Assembly (NCBI RefSeq): GCF_027580225.2
Contig: NC_073357.2
Location: forward strand, 42,742,001 to 42,806,000
Length of the DNA: 64,000 bases
Source: Misgurnus anguillicaudatus
Lineage: Eukaryota; Chordata; Actinopteri; Cypriniformes; Cobitidae
Direction of reading: 5' to 3'
The position numbers and the translations under genes were made by a program. Position 1 is the stretch's first letter. Every line of letters starts with the position of its first letter. This document shows, piece by piece, positions 22,851 to 38,640 of the stretch. The notes under the pieces were generated by a model that was not told where the DNA came from, ran no database searches, and saw only the letters and a program-made list of their open reading frames with translations.

Positions 22851-23500
22851 GTTTCACACGTGACAGTAGCCTACTTCATGACAAGTCATCATTTTATTGA
22901 AATCTGTCTGTTTTTGATCTAATTACAGCCAGGAAGCTTTATCACACAACCTTCTGCAACTGATTTAAGGTATTGATTGAACTCATCAATTATCAAAGAT
23001 AAATCAGCCTGATCTCAAGGTAAAATATTCATAAAATGAATTATACAATATCCCGCTCTTAAAATCCAACGTCAATGGTACAAAAATAGATTATACAAAA
23101 TGTAGGAATAAGACTGTATGAGGTAGCCATCTCGTAAAAAATAAGAATTGCCTTATTTGATAAATCTTGCTTAATGTTGCGTCTTTACCTAATGGTAAAA
23201 TGTATGAATTAAACAAATTATTGAAATAGTATTAAATAAGTATTAAAATTACTGCTGGGAATAATAATCCTAGTAAATGGTATAAAGTAATCAACAAATA
23301 TATTTTGATAAATAAAAGGAAGTCATAAATCTGCCTGTGTATACACATGGTGCAATTATCATAAGTGCATGATATTGCCCTTTACAATTTAGAAGCAGTG
23401 TTGTTTCAGGTTATGATTTGTACAGTAGCTTTTGTGAAGAAGTATATAGAGGCTAAAGGGAAAACACTGTACCCAGTACAATGAAAAGGGGGGCATTTGT
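22851..23500. other. AT-rich flank of the truncated retrotransposon
   Basis: No gag, LTR or primer-binding-site sequence is visible, which is why I call the retroelement 5'-truncated. Nothing else is recognised. Confidence 0.5.
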
Positions 23501-23680
23501 CGGCGTCAATAGCCCTGTGGTTAGTGCGGCGACACATAGCACCAGTGTGCTCAGGGTGACCAGGTTCATTTCCCGTCTCTGAGGTCATTTTGCCAATCCT
23601 GCTACCCCTATCTCCACCAACACTTTCTTGTCTATTCTCCACAATCCTGTCTAAAAAAGGGGATTCCAAAAAAGAATCCC
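23501..23680 (+). mobile_element. tRNA-derived SINE
   Basis: The head GGCGTCAATAGCCCTGTGG contains an A-box-like TAGCCCTGTGG (23510-23520), and GGTTCATTTCC (23563-23573) is a B-box-like element at tRNA spacing, so an internal pol III promoter is inferred. The tRNA-unrelated body (TTTGCCAATCCTGCTACCCC...) and the short 3' hairpin GGATTCC/GGATTC-like tail match my memory of a common cyprinid SINE. The acceptor stem does not pair, so it is not a functional tRNA gene. Confidence 0.8.
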
Positions 23681-24269
23681 ATATTTTATACTGTAACTAC
23701 ATGTAATGATGATCACATGGTGGACCTTAGAATTTGAACACCATAACACTGCCAAACGCTTTACCTTAAGGAGACCACAGAAATGTTTGGCTTGCAAAAT
23801 CAGGCATTGCTTTATTACCATCCATCAGTAGTTCTGTGTCTTGTTTACTTATTAATATTTTGCGGTGTGGTGGTTTCTAATTTTATTGGTTGAACATTAC
23901 TACACAACATTAGCACTGTTTACTGTGTGGCTCTACAATGTTCAGGGCCAATGCACTGCATGTGCAAGCAGCTTTGCTAAAAGTAGGTAACATGGTAACT
24001 AAAAATAGGTCAAAAAAGACCACCTGCTGCTCATCTGCATTATACTGTGTCGAGAGTACTGTGGTCAGTTGTCCTTTACATTGGGGCAATTAACACATTT
24101 TCCTGCCAAATATTTACATTAAAACGGATTTCATAAAGAATTTAATGCAAAATGTCGGAATGTTACAATGACCTATTTGAGTAAGTAATGTAATATATAA
24201 ATTAATTATAATGTAAAACATATATGTAAAAATAATAATTGTGCATAATAAACGAAGATCTCTAAATAC
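23681..24269. other. Sequence without recognised feature
   Basis: No coding or repeat signal supported. Confidence 0.4.
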
Positions 24270-25177
24270 TTAAAGGAATATTCCATTTTCTTAAAAGAAA
24301 AATCCAGATAATTTACTCACCACCATGTCATCCAAAATGTTGATATCTTTCTTTTTCTCAGTCGGGAAGAAGTTGTGTTTTTTGAGGAGGGCATTGCAGG
24401 ATTTTTCTCATTTTAATGGACTTTAGTGGACACCAGCAGTTGGCACTTGGCTCAGCACATAGCAGTTTTTTTCAACGGAGTTTCAGAGGACTATAAACAA
24501 TCCCAAACGAGGCATAAGGGTCTTATCTAGCAAAACGATTGTCATTTTGGACAGGAAAAATAACAAATATACAGTTTAAAGCACAACTTCTTGTCTAGGT
24601 CAGGTCCTGTGATGCGCCAGCGTGACCCCACGCAATACGTCATGACGTCAAGAGGTCACAGAAGACGAATGCGAAACTCCGCCCCAGTGTTTACAAGTTT
24701 GAAAGAGGACCGTTCCTACGTTGTTGTATGTCAACTGATACTAATTAATGTCTTTGTGTCAGTTTATTGTTTACAATGGCCCGCAAATGTGCGTTTTATA
24801 TATGTAACACGTGACCTCCCTACGTCACTACGTATTTACGTTAGGTCGCGCTGGACCGGATCTAGACGAGAAGTTATGCTTTAAAAGTGTATATTTTTTA
24901 TTTTTCTTGTCAAAAATGACAATCGTTTTGCTAGATAAGACCCTTATGCCTCGTTTGGGATTGTTTATAGTCCTTTGAAACTCCGTTGAAAAAAACTGTT
25001 ACGTGTTGAGTTAAGTGTTAATTGTTGGTCCATTAAAATGAGAAAAATCCTGCAATGTTTTCCGCAAAAAACATAATTTCTTCTCGACTGAACAAAGAAA
25101 GACATCAACAATTGGATGAAATGGTGGTGAGTAAATTATCTGGAATTTTCTTTTAAGAAAATGGAATATTCCTTTAA
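24270..25177. mobile_element. TTAA-ended long-arm foldback transposon
   Basis: TTAAAGGAATATTCCATTTT is inverted exactly at the right end. The arms, including CTTATCTAGCAAAACGATTG and TCAACGGAGTTTC, stay alignable for roughly 330-370 bp on each side with a CG-richer centre near 24640-24850. Nearly the whole 908 bp can form a hairpin. No coding capacity. Confidence 0.88.
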
Positions 25178-25761
25178 TATTATTGAATATTAGCCTGCTG
25201 TATATTAGAACAATGTTACTCCAAACCATCATATAAAACCCCCACAAAATAAACATTACAAAAACAGACATGGTTAAAAGATACATTTTCCCACCCCAAA
25301 CCCTGCTGTTCATTTACAAACTACTTTGGGTAGTGGAAATTGGCCATTACAAATAATCATCATAAAATCTTACATTACACGTGGAGAGGGATCATATTTA
25401 CATCCAGATGGTAATTGACCAAAAATCTAATCCTTGTGTATTGGTACAGTATATAAACTGCTGGATCCAGACTGATTGAAGTGTTTGCGTTTCTGTCCCT
25501 GCCTGGTTTTTAAGCATGTTCATTGTGTTTCTACATAATGTCAGCATGTACCAAAGCAAAATTAACCTCAGTGCCAAAACTCTTACTGCCAAATATCTGC
25601 AACACTCCTGCTGTTTGTTGCATCTGTCCAACTATAAGATGTGCACTAAAAATCTCCCAACCAACAATAAACAATTTCACCAACAATTTAAGCCACTACC
25701 AAGCTGCACTGTGATGTAGAGTATCACAGGGATGACCTATTAGTAGACATAGCCAACCCAG
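25178..25761. other. Sequence without recognised feature
   Basis: Overlapping short frames on both strands near 25400-25720 have no recognisable domains. Confidence 0.4.
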
Positions 25762-25915
25762 TAGTTAGCGGGACACTGGCTCCCTGGCTAAAAAGCCCAT
25801 GCATTTTTCCCATAGACTTTTGGATTATCGCAAAAAATAAGATCTGCGTTTGACAAAAGTTTATGACACGTACACTTTTTGTCCAACAAGTTAATCTGTG
25901 AAGATCTGTTAATCT
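25762..25915 (+). repeat. Dispersed repeat family C, copy 1 (fragment)
   Basis: Motifs AGTTAGCGGGA.ACTG, AAAAGCCCAT, AGACTTTTGGATTATCGC and TTTTGTCCAAC occur in the same order at 58645-58800. The copies are clearly homologous but diverged, and this one is shorter. I recall the family from cyprinid genomes. Its class is unknown to me. Confidence 0.7.
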
Positions 25916-26758
25916 GTCCCGCTTTTGATTGCCACAAAAACACGCACTATTGAAAGATGATAATAGTTAAAAATATTCAACTCAAGCGAAAAATTTGCAT
26001 GACACAAAGTTAAATACCACGAGTAATCTAGAGCGAGCAACACGGTGCTATGCGTTTGGTGTGTACGTAGCATTAGGGGACGGTTGTGTAGTTATATTAT
26101 TGCCACAGATTTTCAGAAATGTATAATTAGTAATATTCTGTTGTCTGTTTAAAATCATTACTAATCTGAATTGTGAAAGTAATTATCAAGTTAGTAAAAT
26201 GGTACAGATTTGCGCTTTAATCTAAATCATATGGACAGTTCACTGAATATTTGAGTGGTCTAACTCTGTAAAACAGTAAAACCTTTTCAACAACACCGGA
26301 TAAAGGTGAACATTACGTTACCATCCATGATGCTTGCAATGCCTCATATTATTTGCCAGCTTTGATGAAGATGTTTATAGTTGAACACATTGTTGCCAAA
26401 GCCTGCTTAAAATGCAGTTTTGCTATTTAAAATATTTATATATATATATAAAAATCAGCTGGCTATAGGCTGCTTAAAGTTGCTTTTTTAGCTTAAAGTC
26501 ACTACTGAAGTCGCTATGTGTCAGGTGACGTCATTCGCAAAATAACATTCCTGTGACAAAATCAACCAAGTTGAAGACAAGTGCTTTGCTGTGATTTTTG
26601 CTAAATGTACAGTCAAATCGTGGTACTTATATCAGTGGGCAAATAAATACTGTGACACGTTTTATCAATTTATACTTGTTGTCCACTTAGCAACACTCAC
26701 AACACATGGTTGAACATACTGTAATCAATTTTCTTGTCATTGCCAGGTTTAACAACAG
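25916..26758. other. AT-rich sequence without recognised feature
   Basis: Contains a short TATATATATATA run near 26438-26450 and nothing else I can name. Confidence 0.4.
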
Positions 26759-28255
26759 GGCTGCGTTCTCCGAAACTACCTTAACGCTATGTCGTTCTTA
26801 AGTTGTACCTTAAGCTGTACCTTATCGCTAATACCTGTTTTCCGAAACGTTCTTAGTTACGTATCACTTCTGTAAGTCGTTCGTTCGGAAGGTTGGTCTG
26901 GAGCACTCTTAGCTATACCTTATCCCACATGATCTCCACTAGGGGCCATCACTTTCATAAAAGCTTACATTGTAGTCTATATAACTAAATATTTGTAAAA
27001 AAAAAAATGCAATACACTCCGTGTTTAATTAGGCAAATATTTTTATACAGTATTTAAATAATAAAACATTTACATAATTAGACATCATTACATTGATGGT
27101 TGTTAGATTTTTAATTATGTTTTCCAAAGGGAAATCAACTGCGAACTATTAAATGCTACATGATTAAGAAACTATTTAAAAAATATATTTTGGGTGATGG
27201 AGTTGGTGAAACTGGCAGCTATACAGCGAATCCTACTATTTCATTTGTGCATTTCATATCCGTTAAATCTTAGTCTAACGGCTAGTATTTTAGCTGCATA
27301 AATAAATCAGGTAAAATTACAAAAACTAATTATGATTATTCATGTTAATTCGACTTCGCATCGAAGTTTTTTAATGTTTTATAACTTTGAGGCAACTGCA
27401 TGCCATATTCTTTATAAACTTTCAAAATAAACTGTGCACTTGATTACTGCTTGTATAGTCTAAGGTCGACAAAATTTCCATATTAAAACTAAAAAACAAA
27501 GCTAACAAAGCTAACAAAGCTAAAATCTAAAGCAATCATACTATATATTTATAGGCTATTAATATTATATAATATTTGATATGTTATATTTAGACAGACA
27601 GGCTCCAGAAATGCGTCCATTAAGCTTTATCCGCATTGTTAACGCGCTGCTTGTGCATACAGTGTCCAATCACAATAAACGCGTGAACTAACGAACAACA
27701 GCAGTTTGTTTTTATATACTTTAAGTGTAATGCACAGCCAAGTACTTGCACAACCCACTGTATTCCCCTGTGCAACGCACTTATTGGGAACCCCCTAATA
27801 TAAATGATCCTTTCAAGGCATAGCGGATGAATTGGAGCAGTTTAAACATGATACGTTTGGAAATAAAGTTGCGGGTTTTGCACGGGTTTGATATAAAATA
27901 TAGAAGGTTGAATTTAGTTGTTTGCAATTTGAAATATTTTTTACCAGATATTCCTAATAAATTGAACTTGAACTATTTCTAAAATGTTTCTTTAATAAAG
28001 AACCCCGCTATCTCATAACGCAGCGAAACCTATTACATAAGTGAATAATTGATTGTCGAGCAATCGATATCAACCTATTCAGCACCTCCACCATGGACAG
28101 CACCCGCTAAGGTCGAACTTAAGAAGGTTTACCTTAAGCAACATCCTAAGGTATAGTTCGGAGAACACACGTAGGAAAGGTATACCTGTAGTTAAGGTTT
28201 AACTTAAGAGTCTTCGTAGCGCGCTAAGAGACAACGTTATCGGAGAACGCACCCC
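26759..28255. mobile_element. DNA transposon remnant with GGSTGCGTTCTCCGA ends
   Basis: GGCTGCGTTCTCCGAAAC at the left is inverted at the right as TCGGAGAACGCACC. Subterminal TACCTTAA/TTAAGGTA motifs recur many times near both ends (26782-26825, 28108-28200). The 1.5-kb interior is AT-rich with no transposase frame. I suspect a Harbinger-type MITE, but no TSD is clear. Confidence 0.65.
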
Positions 28256-32924
<4,669 letters not shown>

Positions 32925-33255
32925 AGTTTATGCCATATCCTTTTTTCAGTTAAGGAAATTGACCAAGCTGAAATCTATTCTTTCCAGAAAGGACATTTAT
33001 TATACACAAGTTTGGACTATTGTAACGCTCTATACTTGGGTTTGAATGCACCTGCCTTCAGTACGTTCAAAATGCTAGGTTTTTAACTAGTACTACTAAT
33101 AAGAGGGATCATATAACACCATTGTTCATTTCTTTAAACTGGCTTCTGGTGATATATATAGGATAGAATATAAAGTCTTGATTATTGTATATAAGGCATT
33201 ACATGAACAGGCTCCTTCACAGAGTGAAGATTTAGCCACATATGCGAGTGATTTA
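32925..33255 (+). pseudogene. Non-LTR (LINE) reverse transcriptase C-terminal remnant
   Basis: Translation gives FFQLRKLTKLKSILSRKD, then, after a small deletion and frame change, LDYCNALYLGLN, then HITPLFISLNWLL and EYKVLIIVYKALH in shifting frames. This is the standard order of the thumb-like region at the end of LINE reverse transcriptases of the L2/CR1/Rex1-like type. At least three frame changes and stops are present. No endonuclease domain or 3' tail repeat is recognisable. Only about 110 residues' worth remain. Confidence 0.75.
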
Positions 33256-33587
33256 CTGAATTAACATGAATAATAGGGCTGTGGCGATTAATCGTGCAAA
33301 TGAGCGTTTTCTCAGTGAATGAATTTTAATGAATTATGGTGAAATGCCGCCACATCCAAAAGCCAGAGGGCACTCTCGTGCAGAAACACTATTTGTGCCA
33401 CAGAAGAAGTACCATTACAAACGCTATATAGAGGGTATGCATTGACGTCACTTTTCCACGTGACCACGCCGGAACTCGTTGAGTGGCAAACGTTCAACAA
33501 AATGACTGGTTTTCATAGCGTCTGTGTCGAAAATGCCAGTAAAACTGACTATTATTAGCTTAAATTAAACTTAGTTGGACTTGATAG
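33256..33587. other. Possible old repeat fragment
   Basis: AATAGGGCTGTGGCGATTAATCG (33270-33292 region) resembles the AGGGCTG...CGATTAATCG end of common vertebrate hAT-like repeats, followed by sequence I recall next to it in cyprinids (GCCAGAGGGCAC). No opposite end was found. Confidence 0.35.
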
Positions 33588-33950
33588 CAGAGGTGGACAA
33601 TACTTAGTTACATTAGTTACATTTTCCAAACATCTGTGCTTTATTAGGGTGTTTGTATTGGGAACATTTTTACTTCACTACATTCTAAAGCATAGAATCA
33701 TACTGTGTATTATTTAATATTGCATATTAAAATGTATTTAATACCTAATTACATTAAAATTGTGTACTTTTACTTGAGTAAAAGTATGTTAATGTTCTTA
33801 AATATTAAATGTAAAACAAAACATTGTATTTATGAAATGTAATAGAGTAAAAATTATGATAATATGCTTTGAATGTATGTTTTCCAAAGAAAACACTAAT
33901 AAAATACAAATACTTGAAAAAATAATTTTAAGTAGAAAGTAAAACCTCTG
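33588..33950. mobile_element. hAT MITE family B, copy 2 (uninterrupted)
   Basis: Starts CAGAGGTGGACAATACTT and ends AGTAAAACCTCTG. Flanking octamers CTTGATAG (33580-33587) and CTTAATAG (33951-33958) match at 7 of 8. Its reverse complement aligns with the interior of the 2958-3987 element (AGTGTTTTCTTTGGAAAACATACATTC region). At 363 bp it shows the size of that element without its insertions. Confidence 0.8.
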
Positions 33951-36900
33951 CTTAATAGTGACTCTGGCAACTTGTCAACCCACCTGTGGTCTGTGGACGT
34001 TGGAATGAACGGTCAATTTACTTCTCCTTTCGGTGTTTCTTGGCAATCTGTAAAACGATAGCTCCGAATTCTTGTTAATCTGTTAGTAAAGCCTATCGCA
34101 CAACAGTGTTTTCCCATTTAGACAAGTTTTTCCTGTGTTTTCGCTGATTTTACACTGTACACAAAAGAGGCTTCACATTGAATTCTGGTGTGTTTTAGAC
34201 ACCCCTGAAATTAGATGAACTTCTGCAATTGACTTTGCAAATTATTGTTGCAAACAAAGCGGATGTCTTAGAGTCGATAAGTGGTCCGCAAGTAAGGTAA
34301 ACGTCAGACTCGGTTCCGAGAAATATTAACCCCCAAATACTTGAGATGGTTGCTGAAATGATGGCTCATCTTTCTGTAAAAATACAGAAAGATGTCATTG
34401 AGACATGTTCATCCTGTCTGTCCATGTGAGGTGAGCTGTTCTGCTTCTGTGTCTGCCTCAGACAGAGTACATCATTCGTGGGTTGCCAGCAGGGGAGCAG
34501 GTTACTCTGTAGGCATCACAGAGGATGTGGTGCAACCTGCTGTGTTTCCAGCAGCAGATGTCAAAGCCGATATGTTATATTGCCCATTTCTCATGAGGGG
34601 TGACCTATAATTCACATTGTCTCTGTATTTTGAAATGCATTGCTTCTGACAGTTCTGAATATACCTTTAATTAGCGGCAATGCCGGAGTGGACTCACGAA
34701 TGCTTAATGATTGCATAACAGCAAACATCTGTTCCCCTTTTTTGTTTTATTGCATTTTCCTGTTGGAAATGAGCATAAGGCTTTAGAGAGATATTTTCTT
34801 ATGGTCACATTACAATCAATTCCCTTATCATACAGGTTGCTTATTGGCAACGCTACAGGAGCTATATGGTACATTGTGAAATCAATCCCATGTTTGGTGT
34901 GAAACGCACATTCTCATTGGTCCCTCCTGAAAGTAAAACCCTCTTCAGAACCTCAAAGCTCTGGATAGATCTGTTTTTCTCCTACAGCAGCAGATAATTG
35001 AATTGGATTTGTCAGATGAGCTGATACAGTAACAGCGTTCGTGGTTATTGATCCTTTAGCAATAGGCTGGACCAGAACCGATATTGCTGCCAGGTGAAGT
35101 GTGAAAAAAAGGCCAGAAAAAAGCAGACTAGTCTTGTCGAAAAAATTGATGGGTATTTATTTGAAGTCTTAAAAGGGCTATCAACTCCTAAATCCAGATG
35201 TCAGATTAAACTAACGGGGCGTGAGGAAGACATTTTACAAGACTTTTCAAACACTAGAAACGGTTATACCTGGGTCGATCGTGTTGTGCAGCACCTTTTG
35301 ACATCTTCAGCTTAATGAGAGATTTAGAGTTCACTTACTGTACATGGGGTTGATTGGCATACCTTACATGGGAGATGCCTTTGGAAGCTTTACAATCTGT
35401 CTTGAATTAGTTGCCCATGTAAACAGTGTTGTTCGTCTTATTGAATAAAAGAGTAGAAGGGTTTGGCTGAGAGACATAAGTTTAGGTTGTAAAATAGGAC
35501 AGCGTGTGGTGAGGAGAGCAAAAACTCAAGGCCGAAGTCTGGAGAGCAGCCTGACATGCTGATAGGTGCAAAGCCTGGTGCTATAACCTCTGCTGTTACC
35601 CTAATCCATCTTAGTAATGCTAAGTGCCAGGGCAGAAGGCAGGGTGTACTATTTTTAAAGCATCTTTGATAATACTCATCAGGACAGCCTGAACCCCCAT
35701 CCAGGATACAAAGAGATCAGAGAACAGGTCACATAGCCAATATCATTTAGTAGCTATTGCACTCTTGAACACGAGGGAGACAGAAATGCCAAAGTCTATG
35801 TGTTCAAAAATGCCTCAGCTCCTGAGATGTGTTGTATTGCTGATTTGATGCATAAGCACTAGAAAATGTAATTAATCAAATCAATTAAATAAGAACTTAA
35901 GAGAGACATTTGAGTAAGCTATAAACTCTAATACTAATCATGGTAATCAAATGCATTATATATTCTGAAGTGCCTTTTCAATTTTATATCAAGTGATGCG
36001 CAAGGTATTAAAAGCAAATACTACATAATATCTACAGAAATATTCAAGAGGCAGTTTGAATGTGATGAATAATTTATCATTTTCCCACATAAAATCAAAC
36101 CGTTATGCAAGTAGCTTAATGTCATCGACAGCAACTTGTTTACGGTACTCCTCTTTAAAACATAACACCTGCTGTGAGATTAAAATATTAATGCACGCTG
36201 TTTTATCACATACATTCAAATCTTGTTTCTTTGGTATATGGCTTGTTATTTCTGCTTAAAATAATAGTGATATGTTAGTTAGTCAGCACTGCCCACATAT
36301 GGTTTTGATTTGAAGTTTACATGAACCCTCGAAACTAAAGTATAAGCCTTTAGTAAACTCCTGCTCTTCAGTGTCTGCACTATATGAGGTCCATTGACTT
36401 CTTTGTCAGCTGTTAGGATTTAGTTTACTGTTTTCGTATATACATTCCCTCATAAACACCTTGACAGGTCATGCTTGATCACCAATGACAGATCTCCTGG
36501 AATTGAAATTCTACAAGCTGAAGTGACAGCAAATACCTTCGCTGAATAATGCATTATCCAACAAAGGTGATATGCAAGATCGAAAGGTGTGTTGTACAGC
36601 TTATCTTTGTAGTTAGACGCAGTCTTATTCCCACATATAAAAAAAGGGTCACCTAATGATAATTCTGTCAAATCAAACTTTAGTTTATGGAGAAATAAAG
36701 ACATAATTAGCATCTGTAAATATCTACAGATGCTCATTTGAACTACATTCCATTTTTGCATAACCTGAAATGTAACGCTCCTGGTACATATCGGTGCATC
36801 TTTCAGTTATAGTGTCTACTAGAGCGGTGGTTTAAAAAATTGGCGTGCGCATTTTCTAAGTTTTAATTACAAAGAATTTATGACAAATTAGTGTATTTGA

Positions 36901-37088
36901 TAAAATGTCATATATCTGGGGCCCCCTGCAAGGTACTACATGCAATGAAGGTGCTAGTTTTTTTCTCAGTTTAGATGCAGGTTCATTCAAGGTTGCAAAG
37001 CAGATAATACTAAACGTTAGCAGTTCGTTTATACTTGTGTGACTGTATGTCTGATTTCATTGATTGTCTTCGGCCGAGGTATGTCAAG
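33951..37088. other. Sequence without recognised gene or repeat
   Basis: The longest low-repeat stretch of the window. A 73-codon frame at 35094-35315, rich in Lys near its start, has no recognisable domain or splice partners. No conserved motif was identified. Confidence 0.4.
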
Positions 37089-37275
37089 ACATACACTTTA
37101 AAAAATACTGGGTTATTTTCAACCCATCATTGGGTCAAAAAGGGATGAGCCCAGCCATTGCGTTGACCCAACAAAGGGTTAAAACAACCCAGCATTTTGT
37201 TTTAAGACAACCCAGCATAGGTTAAATTACAAATCAAGGGCCTCGTCCCTTTTTGAACCAATGCTGGGTTGAGAA
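37089..37275. repeat. MITE fragment of the CTGGGTT type
   Basis: ACACTTTAAAAAATACTGGG opens a stretch dominated by AACCCA/TGGGTT inverted pairs (TTCAACCCATCATTGGGTC, ACAACCCAGCAT, ATGCTGGGTTGA). I recall this as a frequent fish MITE. Right end is unclear. Confidence 0.6.
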
Positions 37276-37438
37276 ATGAATACACAAACATTCAATTGTT
37301 AACATTTAAGTTATAAGTTATAATATTTAGTAATTAGATTTTGTGAATAGCACAACGTGGGGAGACACTTTTGGTAAACACACTTTACCAAACGGCACAA
37401 ATCTATTGAAAGACGAGCAGGTTTTAATTAGAGCTGTC

Positions 37439-38435
37439 GCGATTGGTCAATACAATCGACTGTGTTGACGCTGATAATTAGTCGACATCAATGGTTTTAA
37501 TCCATTCAATTATTTTACCATTTAAATGTTGTTCTCACGCTAAGATAGCAATCGTTTCCTCCACACCACTAGTAGATGCGAACCTTATGTCTATCGCCGT
37601 CTCCAACAGTCCGCCGTTTTCAAATTTGATGGATGAAGCGGGGTTTAGTCAAATTACTGTAGTTAGTTTACAAAAGTTTTCAAAGACCAAAGGGGTCTAA
37701 AGTTTGAGAGTACTTCAGATTAGCTGGTAATAAAAGGCTGGTCTGTAAGGTTTCCCAAAAATTCTGGGAAGATTTATCTACATTTTCAACAGAAGTCTGG
37801 TTATAATTGTGAATTAACATCCAAATATGTTATCTTATATTTTGAATCAAAAAATCCATCTGTTAAATGTATGATGAATCTAATGATTTTATTTGGAAAA
37901 TTTCATATTCATAAAAGTAATAATTTTAAACCCTGTATGAAAGTTTTCATAATTGATTTTACGTAATTTATATATTGAGTCCAATGTATTGATAACAAAA
38001 AAAAAATGAAGAGATACACTTTTATACGCCAAAGAATTGAAGTTTATTGAAAATTTAACGGACGTAGATGCTGTCTCACTATTTATTTTAATATTATTAT
38101 TATTTATTTATTTTATTTTTTATTTTGACTATATATTTAAATTTATTGTATTTAATGTTTATTGTAAACCCAATTTCTTAAATATGTTAGCCTTTTGGAT
38201 GTCTTGTCAAAAATGTTAATGTTGTATATTTGCTCAATATCTAAAAAACCACGTACCTTACGTTGTTTCTGCATCTTGTTCACACAAAGAATACTATAGT
38301 AAATGCTAATGCAAGGGTGTTTTCTTATACAGTGTCTATGGAAGACGCAGTAAATTGGACATTGATCTCTCTTTTGCATATCTTTTTAAGGCCATTTCAT
38401 CATGTGATGGCATAAATGAATAACAATACTTTATA

Positions 38436-38475
<40 letters not shown>

Positions 38476-38516
38476 GTGACTATGTTTGTGTGACTGTATA
38501 TGTGTGTGTGTGAATC

Positions 38517-38547
<31 letters not shown>

Positions 38548-38632
38548 AACTTATTCATTTAGAATAATAGATAAATCAATAGATTAGTAGATAGATTAGT
38601 TGATATAAAAATAGTAATTAGTGGCAGCCCTA
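37439..38632. mobile_element. hAT-type element with TAGRGCTG ends
   Basis: Left end TAGAGCTGTCGCGATT, right end AGTGGCAGCCCTA, inverted over TAGRGCTG. A perfect 8-bp TSD GTTTTAAT flanks it (37431-37438, 38633-38640). The 1.2-kb interior is AT-rich, includes ATTAGTCGAC-type subterminal motifs and the TG microsatellite at 38438, and has no transposase. Confidence 0.85.
38438..38548. repeat. (TG)n microsatellite, imperfect
   Basis: TG arrays interrupted by CGTG, ACTATGTT and GAATCTATG units, inside the hAT element at 37439-38632. Confidence 0.95.
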
Positions 38633-38640
38633 GTTTTAAT

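Noticed and set aside
23501..23575. Possible tRNA gene (A and B boxes)
   Set aside because: No acceptor-stem pairing and a long unrelated 3' body; it is a SINE head.
35094..35315. 73-codon Lys-rich frame that looks mildly protein-like
   Set aside because: No ATG-context, domain or exon evidence; cannot be told from chance.
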